Of a DNA stretch of 64,000 nucleotides, positions 46,347-61,609 are shown one piece after another (position 1 is the first letter of the stretch; each line of letters begins with the position of its first letter). The stretch is from contig NZ_CADFDB010000009.1 in assembly GCF_902832845.1 (NCBI RefSeq), forward strand, positions 186,001-250,000, read 5' to 3'. Under the pieces are notes generated by a model. That model was not told where the DNA came from, did not search any database, and saw only the letters and a list, made by a program, of their open reading frames with translations. Both the position numbers and the translations under genes were made by a program. Source of the DNA: Burkholderia metallica. GTDB taxonomy: Bacteria > Pseudomonadota > Gammaproteobacteria > Burkholderiales > Burkholderiaceae.

Positions 46347-47195
46347 TCAGCCGAAGCGGCCGGTGATGTAGTCTTCCGTTTCCTTGCGTACCGGCTTGAT
46401 GAAGATCTTTTCGGTCTCGCCGAATTCGATCAGCTCGCCCAGGTACATGTAGGCCGTGAAATCCGAGCAGCGCGCGGCCTGCTGCATGTTGTGCGTGACG
46501 ATCACGACCGTGTAGTCGCTCTTCAGCTCCGCGATCAGCTCTTCGATGCGCCCCGTCGAGATCGGGTCGAGCGCCGAGCACGGTTCGTCGAGCAGCAGCA
46601 CTTCCGGACGAATCGCGATGCCGCGCGCGATGCACAGACGCTGCTGCTGGCCGCCCGAGAGGCCGTAGCCGCTCTGGCTCAGCTTGTCCTTCACTTCGTT
46701 CCACAGCGCGGCCTTCGTGAGCGCCCACTCGACGCGGTCGTCCATTTCCGAGCGCGTGAGCTTTTCGAACATCTTCACGCCGAACGCGATGTTGTCGTAG
46801 ATCGACATCGGGAACGGGGTCGGCTTCTGGAACACCATGCCGATACGCGCGCGCAGCAGCGAGATGTCGCGCTTCGTCGTCAGCAGGTTCTCGCCGTCCA
46901 TCAGGATCTCGCCTTCGGCGCGCTGCTCCGGATAGAGCGCGAACATCTTGTTGAACGTGCGCAGCAGCGTCGACTTGCCGCAGCCCGACGGGCCGATGAA
47001 CGCCGTCACCTTCCCTTCGGGAATGCTCAGGTTGATGTTCTTCAGCGCGTGGAACTTGTTGTAGAAGAAGTTGAGGTTGTTGACCTCGATCTTCGCGTTC
47101 AGCGGCGCGAGCGGGCGGCCGTGCGCCGCGTCGTGCGTGCCGGCCGGCGCAGCGGTGCGCTCGACAGGATTCAGGTGGCTTTCTGCCATATTCAT
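46347..47195 (-). CDS. pstB: PstB, phosphate ABC transporter ATPase
   Basis: A 282-residue ATPase. Walker A is [18 protein letters not shown], the signature [16 protein letters not shown], Walker [17 protein letters not shown], and the switch His lies in [13 protein letters not shown]. The family mark [15 protein letters not shown] is present near the start. The N-terminal about 30 residues form a polar extension not needed for the fold. It powers phosphate import through PstC-PstA. Confidence 0.97.
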   Translation of the reverse strand: MNMAESHLNPVERTAAPAGTHDAAHGRPLAPLNAKIEVNNLNFFYNKFHALKNINLSIPEGKVTAFIGPSGCGKSTLLRTFNKMFALYPEQRAEGEILMDGENLLTTKRDISLLRARIGMVFQKPTPFPMSIYDNIAFGVKMFEKLTRSEMDDRVEWALTKAALWNEVKDKLSQSGYGLSGGQQQRLCIARGIAIRPEVLLLDEPCSALDPISTGRIEELIAELKSDYTVVIVTHNMQQAARCSDFTAYMYLGELIEFGETEKIFIKPVRKETEDYITGRFG

Positions 47196-47210
47196 CGGAT
47201 CGCTCCGCCG

Positions 47211-48104
47211 TTACTTTTTCGAGAAGATCGAGCGCGCCAGGACGTTGAGTCCGAGCACCCCGAGCGTAATCAGGAACACGCCCGCCCATGCGAGCGACTG
47301 CCATTCCGCGAACGGGCTCATCGCGAACTTGTAGATCGTGACGGGCAGGTTCGCCATCGGCTGGCTCATGTCCCACGAGAAGAACTGGTTCGACAGCGCG
47401 GTGAACAGCAGCGGCGCCGTTTCGCCGGCGATCCGCGCGACCGCGAGCAGGACGCCCGTCACGATCCCGCCGACCGACGCGCGCAGCGTGATCTTCAGCA
47501 CCATGCGCCACTTCGGCGTGCCGAGCGCGAAGGCTGCTTCACGCAGCGCGTTCGGCACGAGCTTCAGCATGTTCTCGGTCGTGCGGATCACGATCGGAAT
47601 CTGCAGCAACGCGAGCGCGATCACGCCGGCCCAGCCCGAGAAACGCCCGGACTTCGCGACGACGATCGCATACACGAACAGGCCGATCACGATCGACGGC
47701 GCGGACAGCAGGATGTCGTTGATGAAGCGGATCGTGCCCGCCAGCAGGTTCTTCTGGCCGTATTCGGCGAGATAGACGCCCGCGAGGATGCCGATCGGCG
47801 TGCCGACCAGCGTGCCGAAACCGCACAGCAGCAGGCTGCCGACGATCGCGTTCGCGAGACCGCCGCCTTCCGTGTTCGGTGCCGGCGTCGATTCCGTGAA
47901 CAGTTGCAGCGACAGGCCGCTGACGCCGAGATGCACCGTCGTGTAGAGAATCCACACGAGCCACAGCAGGCCGAAGGCCATCGCGCCGAGCGACGCGGCC
48001 AGGGCGATCGCGTTGACGGCCTTGCGCTTGCGCTGCAGGCGGTTGCGCATCGCGTCGAGCACAGCGCCGTCCGGCCCCGGGAAATTCATGATGGGCTCGC
48101 TCAT
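47211..48104 (-). CDS. pstA: PstA, phosphate ABC transporter permease
   Basis: A 297-residue permease with about six membrane helices. The start ATG 48104 overlaps the pstC stop (ATGA), excluding the longer upstream frame. The EAA-type loop that contacts PstB is seen in [24 protein letters not shown]. It forms the membrane channel with PstC. Confidence 0.96.
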   Translation of the reverse strand: MSEPIMNFPGPDGAVLDAMRNRLQRKRKAVNAIALAASLGAMAFGLLWLVWILYTTVHLGVSGLSLQLFTESTPAPNTEGGGLANAIVGSLLLCGFGTLVGTPIGILAGVYLAEYGQKNLLAGTIRFINDILLSAPSIVIGLFVYAIVVAKSGRFSGWAGVIALALLQIPIVIRTTENMLKLVPNALREAAFALGTPKWRMVLKITLRASVGGIVTGVLLAVARIAGETAPLLFTALSNQFFSWDMSQPMANLPVTIYKFAMSPFAEWQSLAWAGVFLITLGVLGLNVLARSIFSKK

Positions 48105-49087
48105 TTCTTGCCCTCTCCCTTCTCGAGACGAAGCAGCAGCAGTTTGGAGATGGACAGCACGATGAACGTGATCACGAACAGGATCAGGCCCAGCTCCATC
48201 AGCGCGGACGTATGCAGGCCCGGTTGCGCTTCCGCGAATTCGTTCGCCAGCGCCGACGTGATGCTGTTGCCCGGCGCGAACAGCGACACGCTGTCGAGCA
48301 GGTTCGTGTTGCCGATCACGAAGGTCACGGCCATCGTCTCGCCGAGCGCGCGGCCGAGGCCGAGCATCACGCCGCCGATCACGCCGGTCTTCGTATAGGG
48401 CAGCACGACCTTCCACATCACTTCCCAGGTCGTGCAGCCGATCCCGTATGCCGATTCCTTCAGCAGCACCGGCGTGACTTCGAACACGTCACGCATCACC
48501 GAGGCGATGTACGGGATGATCATGATCGCGAGAATCACGCCGGCGGCCAGGATGCCGATACCGATCGGCGGGCCGGCGGTGAGCGGGCCGAGAATCCACA
48601 CGTCCTTGAACAGGTGGCCGAGCGGCTTCTGGAAATACTCCGCGAAGATCGGCGCGAACACGAGCAGGCCCCACATGCCGTACACGATCGACGGAATCGC
48701 GGCGAGCAGCTCGATCGCGATGCCGAGCGGGCGGCGCAGCCACACGGGCGACAGCTCAGTGAGGAACAGCGCGATGCCGAAGCTGACCGGCACCGCGATG
48801 ACGAGCGCGATGATCGACGTCACGATCGTGCCGTAGATCGGCACGAGCGCGCCGTAGATGTCCGAGTTGGGATCCCACTCGGATTGAAACAGGAAGCCGA
48901 GGCCGAACTTCTGGATGGTCGGCATCGACGCAATGATCAGGGAAACGATGATCCCGCCGAGCAGCAGCAGGGTCACAATGGCGGCCAGCCGCGCAAGACC
49001 GCCGAATACGACATCCCCGAGGCGGCCCGGCGCGCGTTGCTGCGCAACGTCGGGGGACCGTGAGGACGTATAGGAAATATCAGACAT
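48101..49087 (-). CDS. pstC: PstC, phosphate ABC transporter permease
   Basis: A 328-residue permease. The N-terminal polar segment is followed by a first helix ([20 protein letters not shown]) and the typical PstC loop [19 protein letters not shown]. The EAA loop is [21 protein letters not shown]. The start ATG 49087 fits the family; upstream codons lie too close to pstS. It pairs with PstA. Confidence 0.96.
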   Translation of the reverse strand: MSDISYTSSRSPDVAQQRAPGRLGDVVFGGLARLAAIVTLLLLGGIIVSLIIASMPTIQKFGLGFLFQSEWDPNSDIYGALVPIYGTIVTSIIALVIAVPVSFGIALFLTELSPVWLRRPLGIAIELLAAIPSIVYGMWGLLVFAPIFAEYFQKPLGHLFKDVWILGPLTAGPPIGIGILAAGVILAIMIIPYIASVMRDVFEVTPVLLKESAYGIGCTTWEVMWKVVLPYTKTGVIGGVMLGLGRALGETMAVTFVIGNTNLLDSVSLFAPGNSITSALANEFAEAQPGLHTSALMELGLILFVITFIVLSISKLLLLRLEKGEGKK

Positions 49088-49181
49088 GGGTGCCTGCTTT
49101 TGATTGCCGGGCGCCGTAACGCCCGGCTTTACCGCACACACTGCCCGACCGGCACGGCCGGGCAGCGAACCGCTGCAATGC

Positions 49182-50216
49182 TTACTCGGCGGCGACCGGC
49201 TTGCCCGATGCGTCCGTCACCTTGACCTTCCACTGCTTGCGGATTTCCGCTTCGACTGCCGGCGGCAGCGAGATGTAGTCGAGGCTGTCGGCTGCCTTCT
49301 CGCCGTTCTTGAACGCCCAGCTGAAGAACTTCAGCGTTTCGACGCCCTGCTCCGGCTTGTCCTGCTTCGCGTGCAGCAGCACGAACGTCGCGCCGACGAC
49401 CGGCCATGCTTCCTTGCCCGGCTGGTTCGTCAGGATCTGATAGAACGACTTCGACCAGTTCGCGCCGGCGGCAGCGGCCTTGAACGTTTCCGTCTTCGGC
49501 TCGACCACCGTGCCCGTCGAGTTCTTCAGGGCCGTGTAGACCATGTTGTTCTTCTTCGCGTACGCCCATTCGACGTAGCCGACTGCGCCCGGCAGACGCT
49601 GCACGAATGCCGCGACGCCGTCGTTGCCCTTGCCGCCCGTGCCCGTCGGCCAGTTGACCGTCGTGCCTTCGCCGACCTTCGACTTCCACTCGTCGTTGAC
49701 CTTCGACAGATAGTTCGTCCAGATGAAGCTCGTGCCCGAACCGTCGGCGCGGCGCACCACGGCGATGTCCGTATCCGGCAGCTTGACCTTCGGGTTCAGC
49801 GCGGCGATCGCCGGGTCGTTCCACTTCTTGATCTTGCCGAGGTAGATGTCGCCGAGCACCGGGCCCGACAGCGTCAGTTCGCCCGGCTTCACGCCCGGCA
49901 CGTTGACGACCGGCACCACGCCGCCGACCACCGTCGGGAACTGGAACAGGCCTTCCTTCGCGAGTTCGTCATCCTTCAGCGGAGCGTCCGAACCGGCGAA
50001 ATCGACCGTCTTCGCGACGATCTGCTTCAGGCCGCCCGACGAACCGATGCCTTGATAGTTGACCTTCGCGCCGCCGGACTGCTGGTAGTCGGCAGCCCAT
50101 TTCGTGTAGATCGGCATGGCGAACGTGCTGCCTGCGCCCGTGATGTCGGCAGCGTGAGCGGCGACGGCGAAAAGCGCGCCAGCCAGGCCGGCAATCGCGG
50201 TTTGCATCAATTTCAT
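49182..50216 (-). CDS. pstS: PstS, periplasmic phosphate-binding protein
   Basis: A 344-residue secreted protein with signal peptide ([20 protein letters not shown], cleavage before ADITGAG). Phosphate contacts are visible in [17 protein letters not shown], in [13 protein letters not shown] and in DFAGSDAPL, and the [13 protein letters not shown] motif closes the site. GGAGG stands before ATG 50216. It is the first and most strongly expressed gene of the pst operon, preceded by two Pho boxes. Confidence 0.97.
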   Translation of the reverse strand: MKLMQTAIAGLAGALFAVAAHAADITGAGSTFAMPIYTKWAADYQQSGGAKVNYQGIGSSGGLKQIVAKTVDFAGSDAPLKDDELAKEGLFQFPTVVGGVVPVVNVPGVKPGELTLSGPVLGDIYLGKIKKWNDPAIAALNPKVKLPDTDIAVVRRADGSGTSFIWTNYLSKVNDEWKSKVGEGTTVNWPTGTGGKGNDGVAAFVQRLPGAVGYVEWAYAKKNNMVYTALKNSTGTVVEPKTETFKAAAAGANWSKSFYQILTNQPGKEAWPVVGATFVLLHAKQDKPEQGVETLKFFSWAFKNGEKAADSLDYISLPPAVEAEIRKQWKVKVTDASGKPVAAE

Positions 50217-50272
50217 GAGACCTCCAGTGTGTGAGCGGATGACTACGGCACCGCGAAGGTTAGGGGCTCCTC

Positions 50273-50290
50273 ATGACGGTAATGTGACAA
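50273..50290 (-). promoter_or_regulatory. Pho box 1 (proximal) of pstS
   Basis: On the minus strand TTGTCAC, four bases (ATTA), then CCGTCAT: two PhoB half-sites with 11-base period. It begins 56 bases upstream of the pstS start codon. Confidence 0.8.
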
Positions 50291-50304
50291 TCGATGAAAC
50301 TGGC

Positions 50305-50322
50305 GTGACAGTAACATGACTG
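50305..50322 (-). promoter_or_regulatory. Pho box 2 (distal) of pstS
   Basis: On the minus strand CAGTCAT, four bases (GTTA), then CTGTCAC: six of seven positions match the consensus in each half. It lies 32 bases (three helix turns) from box 1, so PhoB dimers can bind on the same face. Confidence 0.85.
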
Positions 50323-50584
50323 GTTGAAAGGGAGTATCGGGTGCGGCGGATGTGGTGTCCTGACGGCGCCGGAACAGCGGGGGCGGCACGAACGTCCTGC
50401 CTGGAAGGGTCGGGGCGACTGCCCGTTCACATGGGTGCGGGCGGATCCTGGCCCAGTGTCAGCGCTGCGGATCGCCACCGCTGGAATCGGCTCGACATTC
50501 GGGGTCGGATGATTTAACGAGTCCTGAACCGAACGGTCGAAGACCGCTTCTTAGATATCGCAAACCTTTGCGCCTGACGAAATC

Positions 50585-50605
50585 GCGGCGCCGCGAAGGC
50601 GCCGC
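50585..50605 (-). terminator. Hairpin downstream of glmM
   Basis: GCGGCGCC and GGCGCCGC form a perfect eight-base stem with loop TTCGC, 60 bases after the glmM stop. The following T-run is poor (GATTTCG), so termination may be inefficient. Confidence 0.55.
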
Positions 50606-50665
50606 ATGCCGGTTCATCCGGGCACCGGCGTGCAGGCGTTCGACCGCCCCGCGCCGGCTCGCGCG

Positions 50666-52021
50666 TCAGGCCGTCGCCGCGCGCACCGCGTCGGCGATCG
50701 CCTCCGCATGGCGGACCGCGTCCGTCGCCTGCTGCGCTTCGACCATCACGCGCAGCACGGGCTCCGTGCCCGACGCGCGGATCAGCACGCGGCCGCTGCC
50801 GGCGAGTGCGGCTTCGGCCGCATCGATCGCGGCGCGAATCGACGCGCTGCCCTTCCAGTCGGCACCCGGCTTCATCCGCACGTTGATCAGCTTCTGCGGG
50901 AACAGCGTGACGCCGTCGAGCATCTGCGCGAGGGTCCGGCCGCTGCGCTTGAGCGCGGCCAGCACGAGCAGCGCCGACACGATGCCGTCGCCGGTCGAGT
51001 GCCGGTCGAGCGACAGGATGTGCCCCGAGCCCTCCGCGCCGAGCTGCCAGCCATGCTCGCGCAACTGTTCGAGCACGTAGCGGTCGCCGACCGCCGCACG
51101 GACGAACTTCACGCCCTCGCGCTGCAGCGCGACTTCGACGGCGAGGTTCGTCATCAGCGTGCCGACCGCGCCGTCGACCTTGCCGTCGGTCGCGATCCGG
51201 TCCTTCACGAGCACGTAGAGCAGCTCGTCGCCGTTGTACAGGCGACCGGTTGCGTCGACGACCTGCAGGCGGTCCGCATCGCCGTCGAGCGCGATGCCGA
51301 GATCGGCATGGTTCGCGCGCACCGCGCGCACCAGCGCGTCCGGCGCGGTCGCGCCGACCCCGTCGTTGATGTTGAAGCCGTTCGGCGCGACACCGATCGG
51401 AATGACGTCCGCGCCGAGTTCGTGGAACACGTGCGGCGCGATCTGGTACGCGGCGCCGTGCGCGCAGTCGACCACGAGCTTCAGCCCGCGCAGGTCGAAC
51501 GCGGCCGGGAACGTGCTCTTGCAGAACTCGATGTAGCGGCCGGCCGCGTCGTCGAGGCGGCGCGCCTTGCCGAGACCGTCGGACGACGCGCATTCGAGCG
51601 GCTTGTCGAGCCACGCTTCGATCGCGGCCTCGGTGTCGTCCGGCAGCTTGTTGCCGTCGGCGGAGAAGAACTTGATCCCGTTGTCGTGATACGGGTTGTG
51701 CGACGCGCTGATCACGACGCCCGCCGACAGGCGCAATGCGCGCGTCAGGTACGCGACGCCCGGCGTCGGCATCGGGCCGGCCAGCATCACGTCGACACCG
51801 GCCGCCGAGAAACCGGCCTCAAGCGCGGCCTCGAGCATGTAGCCCGACACGCGCGTGTCCTTGCCGATCAGCACGGTCGGGCGCGAGCCTGCCGCGACGT
51901 CGGCCGAGCTGGCCAGTACCTTGCCGGCCGCATAGCCGAGACGCAACACGAAATCCGGCGTGATGGGCGCCTCGCCCACCGTGCCGCGAATGCCGTCCGT
52001 GCCGAAATATCGACGTCCCAT
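50666..52021 (-). CDS. glmM: Phosphoglucosamine mutase
   Basis: A 451-residue enzyme that turns glucosamine-6-phosphate into glucosamine-1-phosphate for UDP-GlcNAc synthesis. Signatures are [20 protein letters not shown] at the start, [18 protein letters not shown] with the phosphorylated Ser (about residue 100), [12 protein letters not shown] for Mg2+ and [15 protein letters not shown] for phosphate binding. Start ATG 52021 gives the conserved N-terminus. It lies 28 bases downstream of folP, the usual ftsH-folP-glmM order. Confidence 0.97.
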   Translation of the reverse strand: MGRRYFGTDGIRGTVGEAPITPDFVLRLGYAAGKVLASSADVAAGSRPTVLIGKDTRVSGYMLEAALEAGFSAAGVDVMLAGPMPTPGVAYLTRALRLSAGVVISASHNPYHDNGIKFFSADGNKLPDDTEAAIEAWLDKPLECASSDGLGKARRLDDAAGRYIEFCKSTFPAAFDLRGLKLVVDCAHGAAYQIAPHVFHELGADVIPIGVAPNGFNINDGVGATAPDALVRAVRANHADLGIALDGDADRLQVVDATGRLYNGDELLYVLVKDRIATDGKVDGAVGTLMTNLAVEVALQREGVKFVRAAVGDRYVLEQLREHGWQLGAEGSGHILSLDRHSTGDGIVSALLVLAALKRSGRTLAQMLDGVTLFPQKLINVRMKPGADWKGSASIRAAIDAAEAALAGSGRVLIRASGTEPVLRVMVEAQQATDAVRHAEAIADAVRAATA

Positions 52022-52049
52022 GGTGAACCTTCCTCCTTCGTCTTCTGAC

Positions 52050-52943
52050 TTATCGTTGCCGCGCGGCTTCGCGCACGGCATTCCAGATTTTCAGCGCATC
52101 GACCGTCGCCGCGACGTCGTGCACGCGCACGATCGCCGCGCCGCGCTCGACCGCGCACAATGCGGCCGCCACGCTCGCCGCGACGCGCTCCATCGGCGGC
52201 TTGCCGCCGATCACCGCGCCGAGCATCGACTTGCGCGACATGCCCGCGAGTATCGGATACGCGCGCCCGTCGGGCCGCGCGGGCGCCGTGTCCGGCAACG
52301 CGGCCAGCAGCGCATAGTTGTCGTCGACGACCGCCTTGCCGAACCCGAAGCCGGGATCGACGCAGATCCGCTCGGCCGCCACCCCCGCTTCGCGCAGCGC
52401 CTGCGCGCGCGCGGCGAGGAAATCGCGTACGTCGGTCACGACGTCGCCGTAATCGGGTTCGCCGACCTGCATCGTCTGCGGTTCGCCGAGCATGTGCATC
52501 GCGCACAGCCCGCAGTTGCCGTCGCGCACCGCGTCGATCGCGCCCGGCTGGCGGAACCCCCAGATGTCGTTGATCAGGTCGGCGCCTGCGGCGAGCGCCG
52601 CGCGCATTACGGCCGGCTTGTAAGTGTCGATCGACAGCGGCACGTTCAGCGGCCGCAGCGCCTCGACGAGCGGGATCACGCGCGCAAGCTCCTCGTCGAG
52701 CGGCACGGGCGGCGCGCCGGGGCGCGTCGATTCGCCGCCGATATCGAGGAGGTCGACGCCTTCGGCAATCATCCGCTCGGCCTGGCGCAGCGCGTCGTCG
52801 CGCGCGAGGAAGCGGCCGCCGTCGGAGAACGAATCGGGCGTAGCGTTGAGGATGCCCATCACGAGCGGGCGTTCGAACGTCAGTTCGAAGCGGCCGCACT
52901 GGAGCGGCGCGGGAAGGAGCGGGGAAACTGAGGAATCGGACAC
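52050..52943 (-). CDS. folP: Dihydropteroate synthase
   Basis: A 297-residue enzyme that joins p-aminobenzoate to dihydropterin pyrophosphate in folate synthesis, the target of sulfonamides. Motifs include [45 protein letters not shown] and [12 protein letters not shown]. The start is uncertain: GTG 52943 ([10 protein letters not shown]) gives the usual length, while an ATG-like frame up to 52991 would add 16 residues. It sits 76 bases behind ftsH. Confidence 0.93.
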   Translation of the reverse strand: MSDSSVSPLLPAPLQCGRFELTFERPLVMGILNATPDSFSDGGRFLARDDALRQAERMIAEGVDLLDIGGESTRPGAPPVPLDEELARVIPLVEALRPLNVPLSIDTYKPAVMRAALAAGADLINDIWGFRQPGAIDAVRDGNCGLCAMHMLGEPQTMQVGEPDYGDVVTDVRDFLAARAQALREAGVAAERICVDPGFGFGKAVVDDNYALLAALPDTAPARPDGRAYPILAGMSRKSMLGAVIGGKPPMERVAASVAAALCAVERGAAIVRVHDVAATVDALKIWNAVREAARQR

Positions 52944-53019
52944 GAGCAACTGGCGTGAATGAATGCAAAACGGGCCGGTGTGAAGCCACACCAGCCCGTG
53001 AACGGCGTTAAAGCGGAGA

Positions 53020-54918
<1,899 letters not shown>

Positions 54919-55084
54919 AGCACCACTCCTTCACTCGTAGACGAGCGCCTACATTTTCCTTGCGGCGCCCCTCGGTCATTCTAATCCAGTCCGACCACCC
55001 TCGCCATAAGCATTGACAACCGCCGCGATAGCGCTTCGCTTGTCTGGCAAGGGCCGGAGCCGTTTGCGGCACCCCCGCCGCGCA

Positions 55085-55747
55085 TTAGCGCGGGCGTTTC
55101 AGATGCCGACCCAAAATGAACGTTTCGGACGATTTGTCGCGGGACGCCTTCGGCTTGCGCGGCGCGACGGTCTTAAACTGCTGTTTGAATTTCTCGACGA
55201 TCTGGCTGTAGCCGCTGCCGTGAAAACACTTCACGAGCAGCGCTCCGTCCGGTTTCAGATGATTCTGCGCGAATTCGAGCGCCAGATCGCACAGATGCTC
55301 GATGCGCGCCGCGTCCGCCGAGGCCACGCCGGAGAGGTTGGGGGCCATGTCGGAAATAACAAGGTCCACCGCACGCCCTTCCAGCACTTCTTCGAGCTGA
55401 TGAAGGACGTCGTCCTCGCGGAAGTCGCCCTGCAGGAAATGGACGTCGGCGATCGGCTCCATCGGCAGGATGTCGAGCGCAACGATCGTGCCGTCGATAC
55501 CGCCCTCGCGTTCCGCATCGCGCTTCCTGCCCTGCGCGAGCTTGTTGCGGGCATACTGGCTCCAGCTGCCCGGCGTTGCGCCGAGGTCGACGATCACCTG
55601 GCCCGGACGGATCAGCTTGTCCTGCTCGTCGATTTCCTTCAGCTTGTACGCGGCACGCGCGCGATAGCCCTCCCGCTGCGCCATTTTGACGTACGGATCG
55701 TTGATGTGGTCGTGCAGCCAGTGCTGGTTGAAGCGGTTTTTTGCCAT
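55085..55747 (-). CDS. rlmE: RlmE, 23S rRNA U2552 2'-O-methyltransferase
   Basis: A 220-residue methyltransferase of the RrmJ/FtsJ family that modifies U2552 of 23S rRNA late in 50S assembly. The N-terminus [17 protein letters not shown] includes the first catalytic Lys, [16 protein letters not shown] is the SAM site, and [14 protein letters not shown] and [11 protein letters not shown] hold the Asp and Lys of the KDKE tetrad. It is upstream of ftsH on the same strand, the classical rrmJ-ftsH pair, and divergent from yhbY. Confidence 0.96.
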   Translation of the reverse strand: MAKNRFNQHWLHDHINDPYVKMAQREGYRARAAYKLKEIDEQDKLIRPGQVIVDLGATPGSWSQYARNKLAQGRKRDAEREGGIDGTIVALDILPMEPIADVHFLQGDFREDDVLHQLEEVLEGRAVDLVISDMAPNLSGVASADAARIEHLCDLALEFAQNHLKPDGALLVKCFHGSGYSQIVEKFKQQFKTVAPRKPKASRDKSSETFILGRHLKRPR

Positions 55748-55940
55748 TCGAAAGAGAGATTGCTGCCAATTGCTTCGTGAAGCCGCGCTTTTAGCGGATA
55801 ATACGCGTCTTCTTCGCGCGGCTGAGGCCCCTTTTCAGGCCCAAGCCGCGATTTTACGTGGTTTCGGCGCACGGCTGACGCGGCAACGTCCCGCGAACGC
55901 TTTTCAGTCAGCGCGCCCTTATTAAGATTTCGACATTTCC

Positions 55941-56468
55941 ATGCCCGCCCTTTCGCTTTCTCCCGCCGAGCGCTCCGCGCTGCGCTCCCAGGCCCATGCG
56001 CTCAAGCCCGTCGTGCTGATCGGCGCCGAAGGGCTGACCGACGCCGTGCTGAAGGAAATCAAGGTCCACCTGGCCGCGCACCAGCTGATCAAGATCCGCG
56101 TGTTCGGCGACGAGCGCGACGCGCGCGTCGCGATCTACGACGAGATCTGCGATCGCCTGAGCGCGGCGCCGATCCAGCACATCGGCAAGCTGCTGGTGAT
56201 CTGGAAGCCCGAAGCCGCCGCAGCGGCACCCGCCCGCGGCCGTCGCGCCGGCGCGCTGCCGAGCGCGGCCGAAGCCGCCGACGACAAGAAAGGCCGTGCA
56301 CCGCGCACCGTCAAGGTCGTCAAGGTGTCGCCGAACGCGAGCCCCGTGCGTCGCCCGAAGCCGACGAAGGTCGTCGTGCGCGGCAACGAGCGCGTGACGG
56401 CAGGCGGCAACGTGAAGCGCGCCAAGAAGCGCCAGGCCAGCACGAAGCGTCCGTTCCAGGACAAGTAA
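55941..56468 (+). CDS. yhbY: YhbY-family RNA-binding protein with long basic tail
   Basis: A 175-residue protein. Residues 1-95 form the CRM domain of YhbY (LRSQAHALKPVVLIGAEGLT, HQLIKIRVFGDERDAR, PIQHIGKLLVIWKP), which associates with pre-50S ribosomes. The remaining 80 residues are a low-complexity Ala/Lys/Arg extension (RAKKRQASTKRPF at the end), absent from the about 97-residue E. coli protein and probably an additional RNA-binding tail. It is divergent from rlmE, another 50S assembly factor. Confidence 0.9.
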   Translation: MPALSLSPAERSALRSQAHALKPVVLIGAEGLTDAVLKEIKVHLAAHQLIKIRVFGDERDARVAIYDEICDRLSAAPIQHIGKLLVIWKPEAAAAAPARGRRAGALPSAAEAADDKKGRAPRTVKVVKVSPNASPVRRPKPTKVVVRGNERVTAGGNVKRAKKRQASTKRPFQDK

Positions 56469-56541
56469 GCATCGGGGCGGCGCGCACGATCCGTGCCGCC
56501 GCCCTGCCCGCGGGCCCGGCCTCGGCCGGCCCCCGCGGCGC

Positions 56542-57000
56542 TCACGCGTCGCGCGCGGGCAAACGCCAGATCAGCATCAGCCCCAGCACGCTCTCGACCA
56601 GATAGAACACGCTCGAGACGCCGTGCAGCATCCCGAAGCGGCTCGCATACGGCGAGTTCGCGATATCGGTGCCCGCGTCCATCGCGGCCACCCGCAGTGC
56701 GTTCATGAACGGCTGCAGCGCAAAATACCCGACCAGCACGCAGACCACCATCGCGGCAACGATCCAGCGCACGCGCCGGTATTCGCTGCTGCCGCGCCGC
56801 ACCTGCTGGTTCGACAACGCGAGCAGCAGCACGCCGCACACGACACCGAGGATCGCCTCGATCCGGAACAACTGGGCGGCGACCGTCCCGGCCGTCATCC
56901 GCTCCAGCGTCTTGAACAGCACGGGCGCGACCGCATACCCGATCGTCAGCAGGCTGCCGACCCATACGGCCGACAGCAGACGGAACACGCGATGCGGCAT
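56542..57000 (-). CDS. DUF4149 family membrane protein
   Basis: A 152-residue protein with four hydrophobic helices (FRLLSAVWVGSLLTIGYAVA, FRIEAILGVVCGVLLLAL, WIVAAMVVCVLVGYFAL and the C-terminal VFYLVESVLGLMLIW). The layout, with NALRVAAMDAGTD in the last loop, fits DUF4149 proteins of Burkholderiales. Function is unknown. ATG 57000 follows a GTG codon in frame; GGGG upstream serves either. It lies 14 bases behind greA, so the pair is probably one transcript. Confidence 0.8.
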   Translation of the reverse strand: MPHRVFRLLSAVWVGSLLTIGYAVAPVLFKTLERMTAGTVAAQLFRIEAILGVVCGVLLLALSNQQVRRGSSEYRRVRWIVAAMVVCVLVGYFALQPFMNALRVAAMDAGTDIANSPYASRFGMLHGVSSVFYLVESVLGLMLIWRLPARDA

Positions 57001-57014
57001 CACGTCGCCCCGCT

Positions 57015-57491
57015 TCAGATGTAGCTGACCGAGATGATTTCGTACTCGCGCACGCCGCTCGGCGCCTGCACGGCCGCGACGTCGCCTTCGGACTTGCCGA
57101 TCAGTGCGCGCGCGATCGGCGAGCTGACCGAGATCAGGCCGTGATCGATGTCGGCTTCGTCGTCTCCGACGATCTGGTACTTGACGGTGTCGCCCGACTC
57201 GAGATCCTCGAGTTCGACGGTCGACGCGAAAACCACGCGGCCTTCCGCGTCGAGCACGGTGGGATCGATGACCTGCGCGGCCGACAGCTTCGATTCGAGT
57301 TCCGCGATACGACCCTCGATGAAGCCCTGCTTTTCCTTCGCCGCATCGTATTCGGCGTTTTCGGACAGGTCGCCCTGTGCGCGTGCCTCCGCGATCGCGT
57401 TGATCACGGCCGGCCGCTCGACGGACTTGAGGCGCTGCAATTCATCGCGCAGAAGTTCTGCGCCACGCTTTGTCAACGGAATGGTGCTCAT
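57015..57491 (-). CDS. greA: Transcript cleavage factor GreA
   Basis: A 158-residue factor that rescues backtracked RNA polymerase. The N-terminal coiled coil carries the acidic tip in [20 protein letters not shown] (conserved Asp and Glu), and the C-terminal globular domain has [13 protein letters not shown] and [15 protein letters not shown]. Length and motifs are typical. It follows carB after a terminator-like hairpin. Confidence 0.96.
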   Translation of the reverse strand: MSTIPLTKRGAELLRDELQRLKSVERPAVINAIAEARAQGDLSENAEYDAAKEKQGFIEGRIAELESKLSAAQVIDPTVLDAEGRVVFASTVELEDLESGDTVKYQIVGDDEADIDHGLISVSSPIARALIGKSEGDVAAVQAPSGVREYEIISVSYI

Positions 57492-57519
57492 AAACGGCTC
57501 AATCGCTAAAAACGGCTAT

Positions 57520-57579
57520 AAAAAAAATCACCGCGATTAAGCGCGCTTCCGATGCACTGGAAACACCGCCTAATCGCGG
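57520..57579 (-). terminator. Long-loop terminator between carB and greA
   Basis: On the minus strand CCGCGATTA at 57579-57571 pairs perfectly with TAATCGCGG at 57539-57531, with a TTCC/GGAA inner pairing in the 31-base loop. TGA and a run of eight T follow. It lies 31-90 bases after the carB stop. Confidence 0.7.
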
Positions 57580-57609
57580 CACGTGTTGCTTCGACAGGTA
57601 ACTGACTGC

Positions 57610-60864
<3,255 letters not shown>

Positions 60865-60913
60865 GGCTTGTGAATTCAGTAAGTAATCGTTGTCGTGGGT
60901 CGGCCGGCTGCGC

Positions 60914-61573
60914 TCAGCTCATCGTGGCGAGCGCGAGCTTCACCGAGAAACCGATGAACAGGCCGCCCACGCTGCTCGCCGCGCCCGCCGCGAGCTTGCG
61001 GCGGCGGCGGAAGTGCTCGGCGAGCCGCGCACCCGCGAAGATCAGCGTGCTCAGGTACAGGAAGCTCGCGCACTGCGCGATCGCCCCGAGCACGACGAAC
61101 GACAGCGCGGGATGCGGGAATGCCGGGTCGACGAACTGGATGAAGAACGAGATGAAGAACAGGATCGCCTTCGGATTCAGCAGGCTCACGATCAGCGCTT
61201 TCCGGAACGGCCGCTCGCCGTCGACGGCCGGCGGCGCATCGACCGGCGCATCGCCGCGCGCGCGCAGCTTGCTCCACGCGCTGCGCAGCATCCCGGTGCC
61301 GATGTACAGCAGATACGCGGCGCCGCCGTACTTGACGACGGAGAACAGCAGCGGGTTCGCCTTCAGCAGCGACGCGACGCCGGCGGCGGACAGCACCATC
61401 AGCACCGTATCGCCGACGAACACGCCGCACGCCGCGCGATAACCGGCCTTCACGCCGCGCTGCGCGGCGAGCGACAGCACGTACATCGAGTTCGGCCCCG
61501 GCAGCAGGATGATGAAGATCACGCCGAACACGTAGGTCCAGATATCCGTGATGCCGAGTGCGTGGCCGAACAT
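60914..61573 (-). CDS. LysE/RhtB family amino-acid exporter
   Basis: A 219-residue membrane protein with six hydrophobic segments. [39 protein letters not shown] is the family's conserved N-terminal region and [17 protein letters not shown] the second. Such exporters remove excess amino acids; the LeuE branch is closest by impression, but the substrate is unknown. It lies between carA and carB on the same strand, 36 bases behind carA and 49 before carB, so its expression is probably linked to carbamoyl phosphate demand. Confidence 0.9.
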   Translation of the reverse strand: MFGHALGITDIWTYVFGVIFIILLPGPNSMYVLSLAAQRGVKAGYRAACGVFVGDTVLMVLSAAGVASLLKANPLLFSVVKYGGAAYLLYIGTGMLRSAWSKLRARGDAPVDAPPAVDGERPFRKALIVSLLNPKAILFFISFFIQFVDPAFPHPALSFVVLGAIAQCASFLYLSTLIFAGARLAEHFRRRRKLAAGAASSVGGLFIGFSVKLALATMS

Positions 61574-61609
61574 GATGTGAATCTCCCGTCCTTCGGTTGC
61601 GTCAGTGAC

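Larger units (their letters stand above)
50217..50665. other. Intergenic region pstS-glmM
   Basis: About 450 bases. The part next to pstS carries two Pho boxes; the part next to glmM carries its terminator hairpin. The stretch between (about 50330-50580) shows no gene that I can support. Confidence 0.6.

Noticed and set aside
45579-48398. A 939-codon open frame on the plus strand
   Set aside because: It spans antisense across phoU, pstB and pstA, which are all well supported; the product is low-complexity Arg/Asp/Val.
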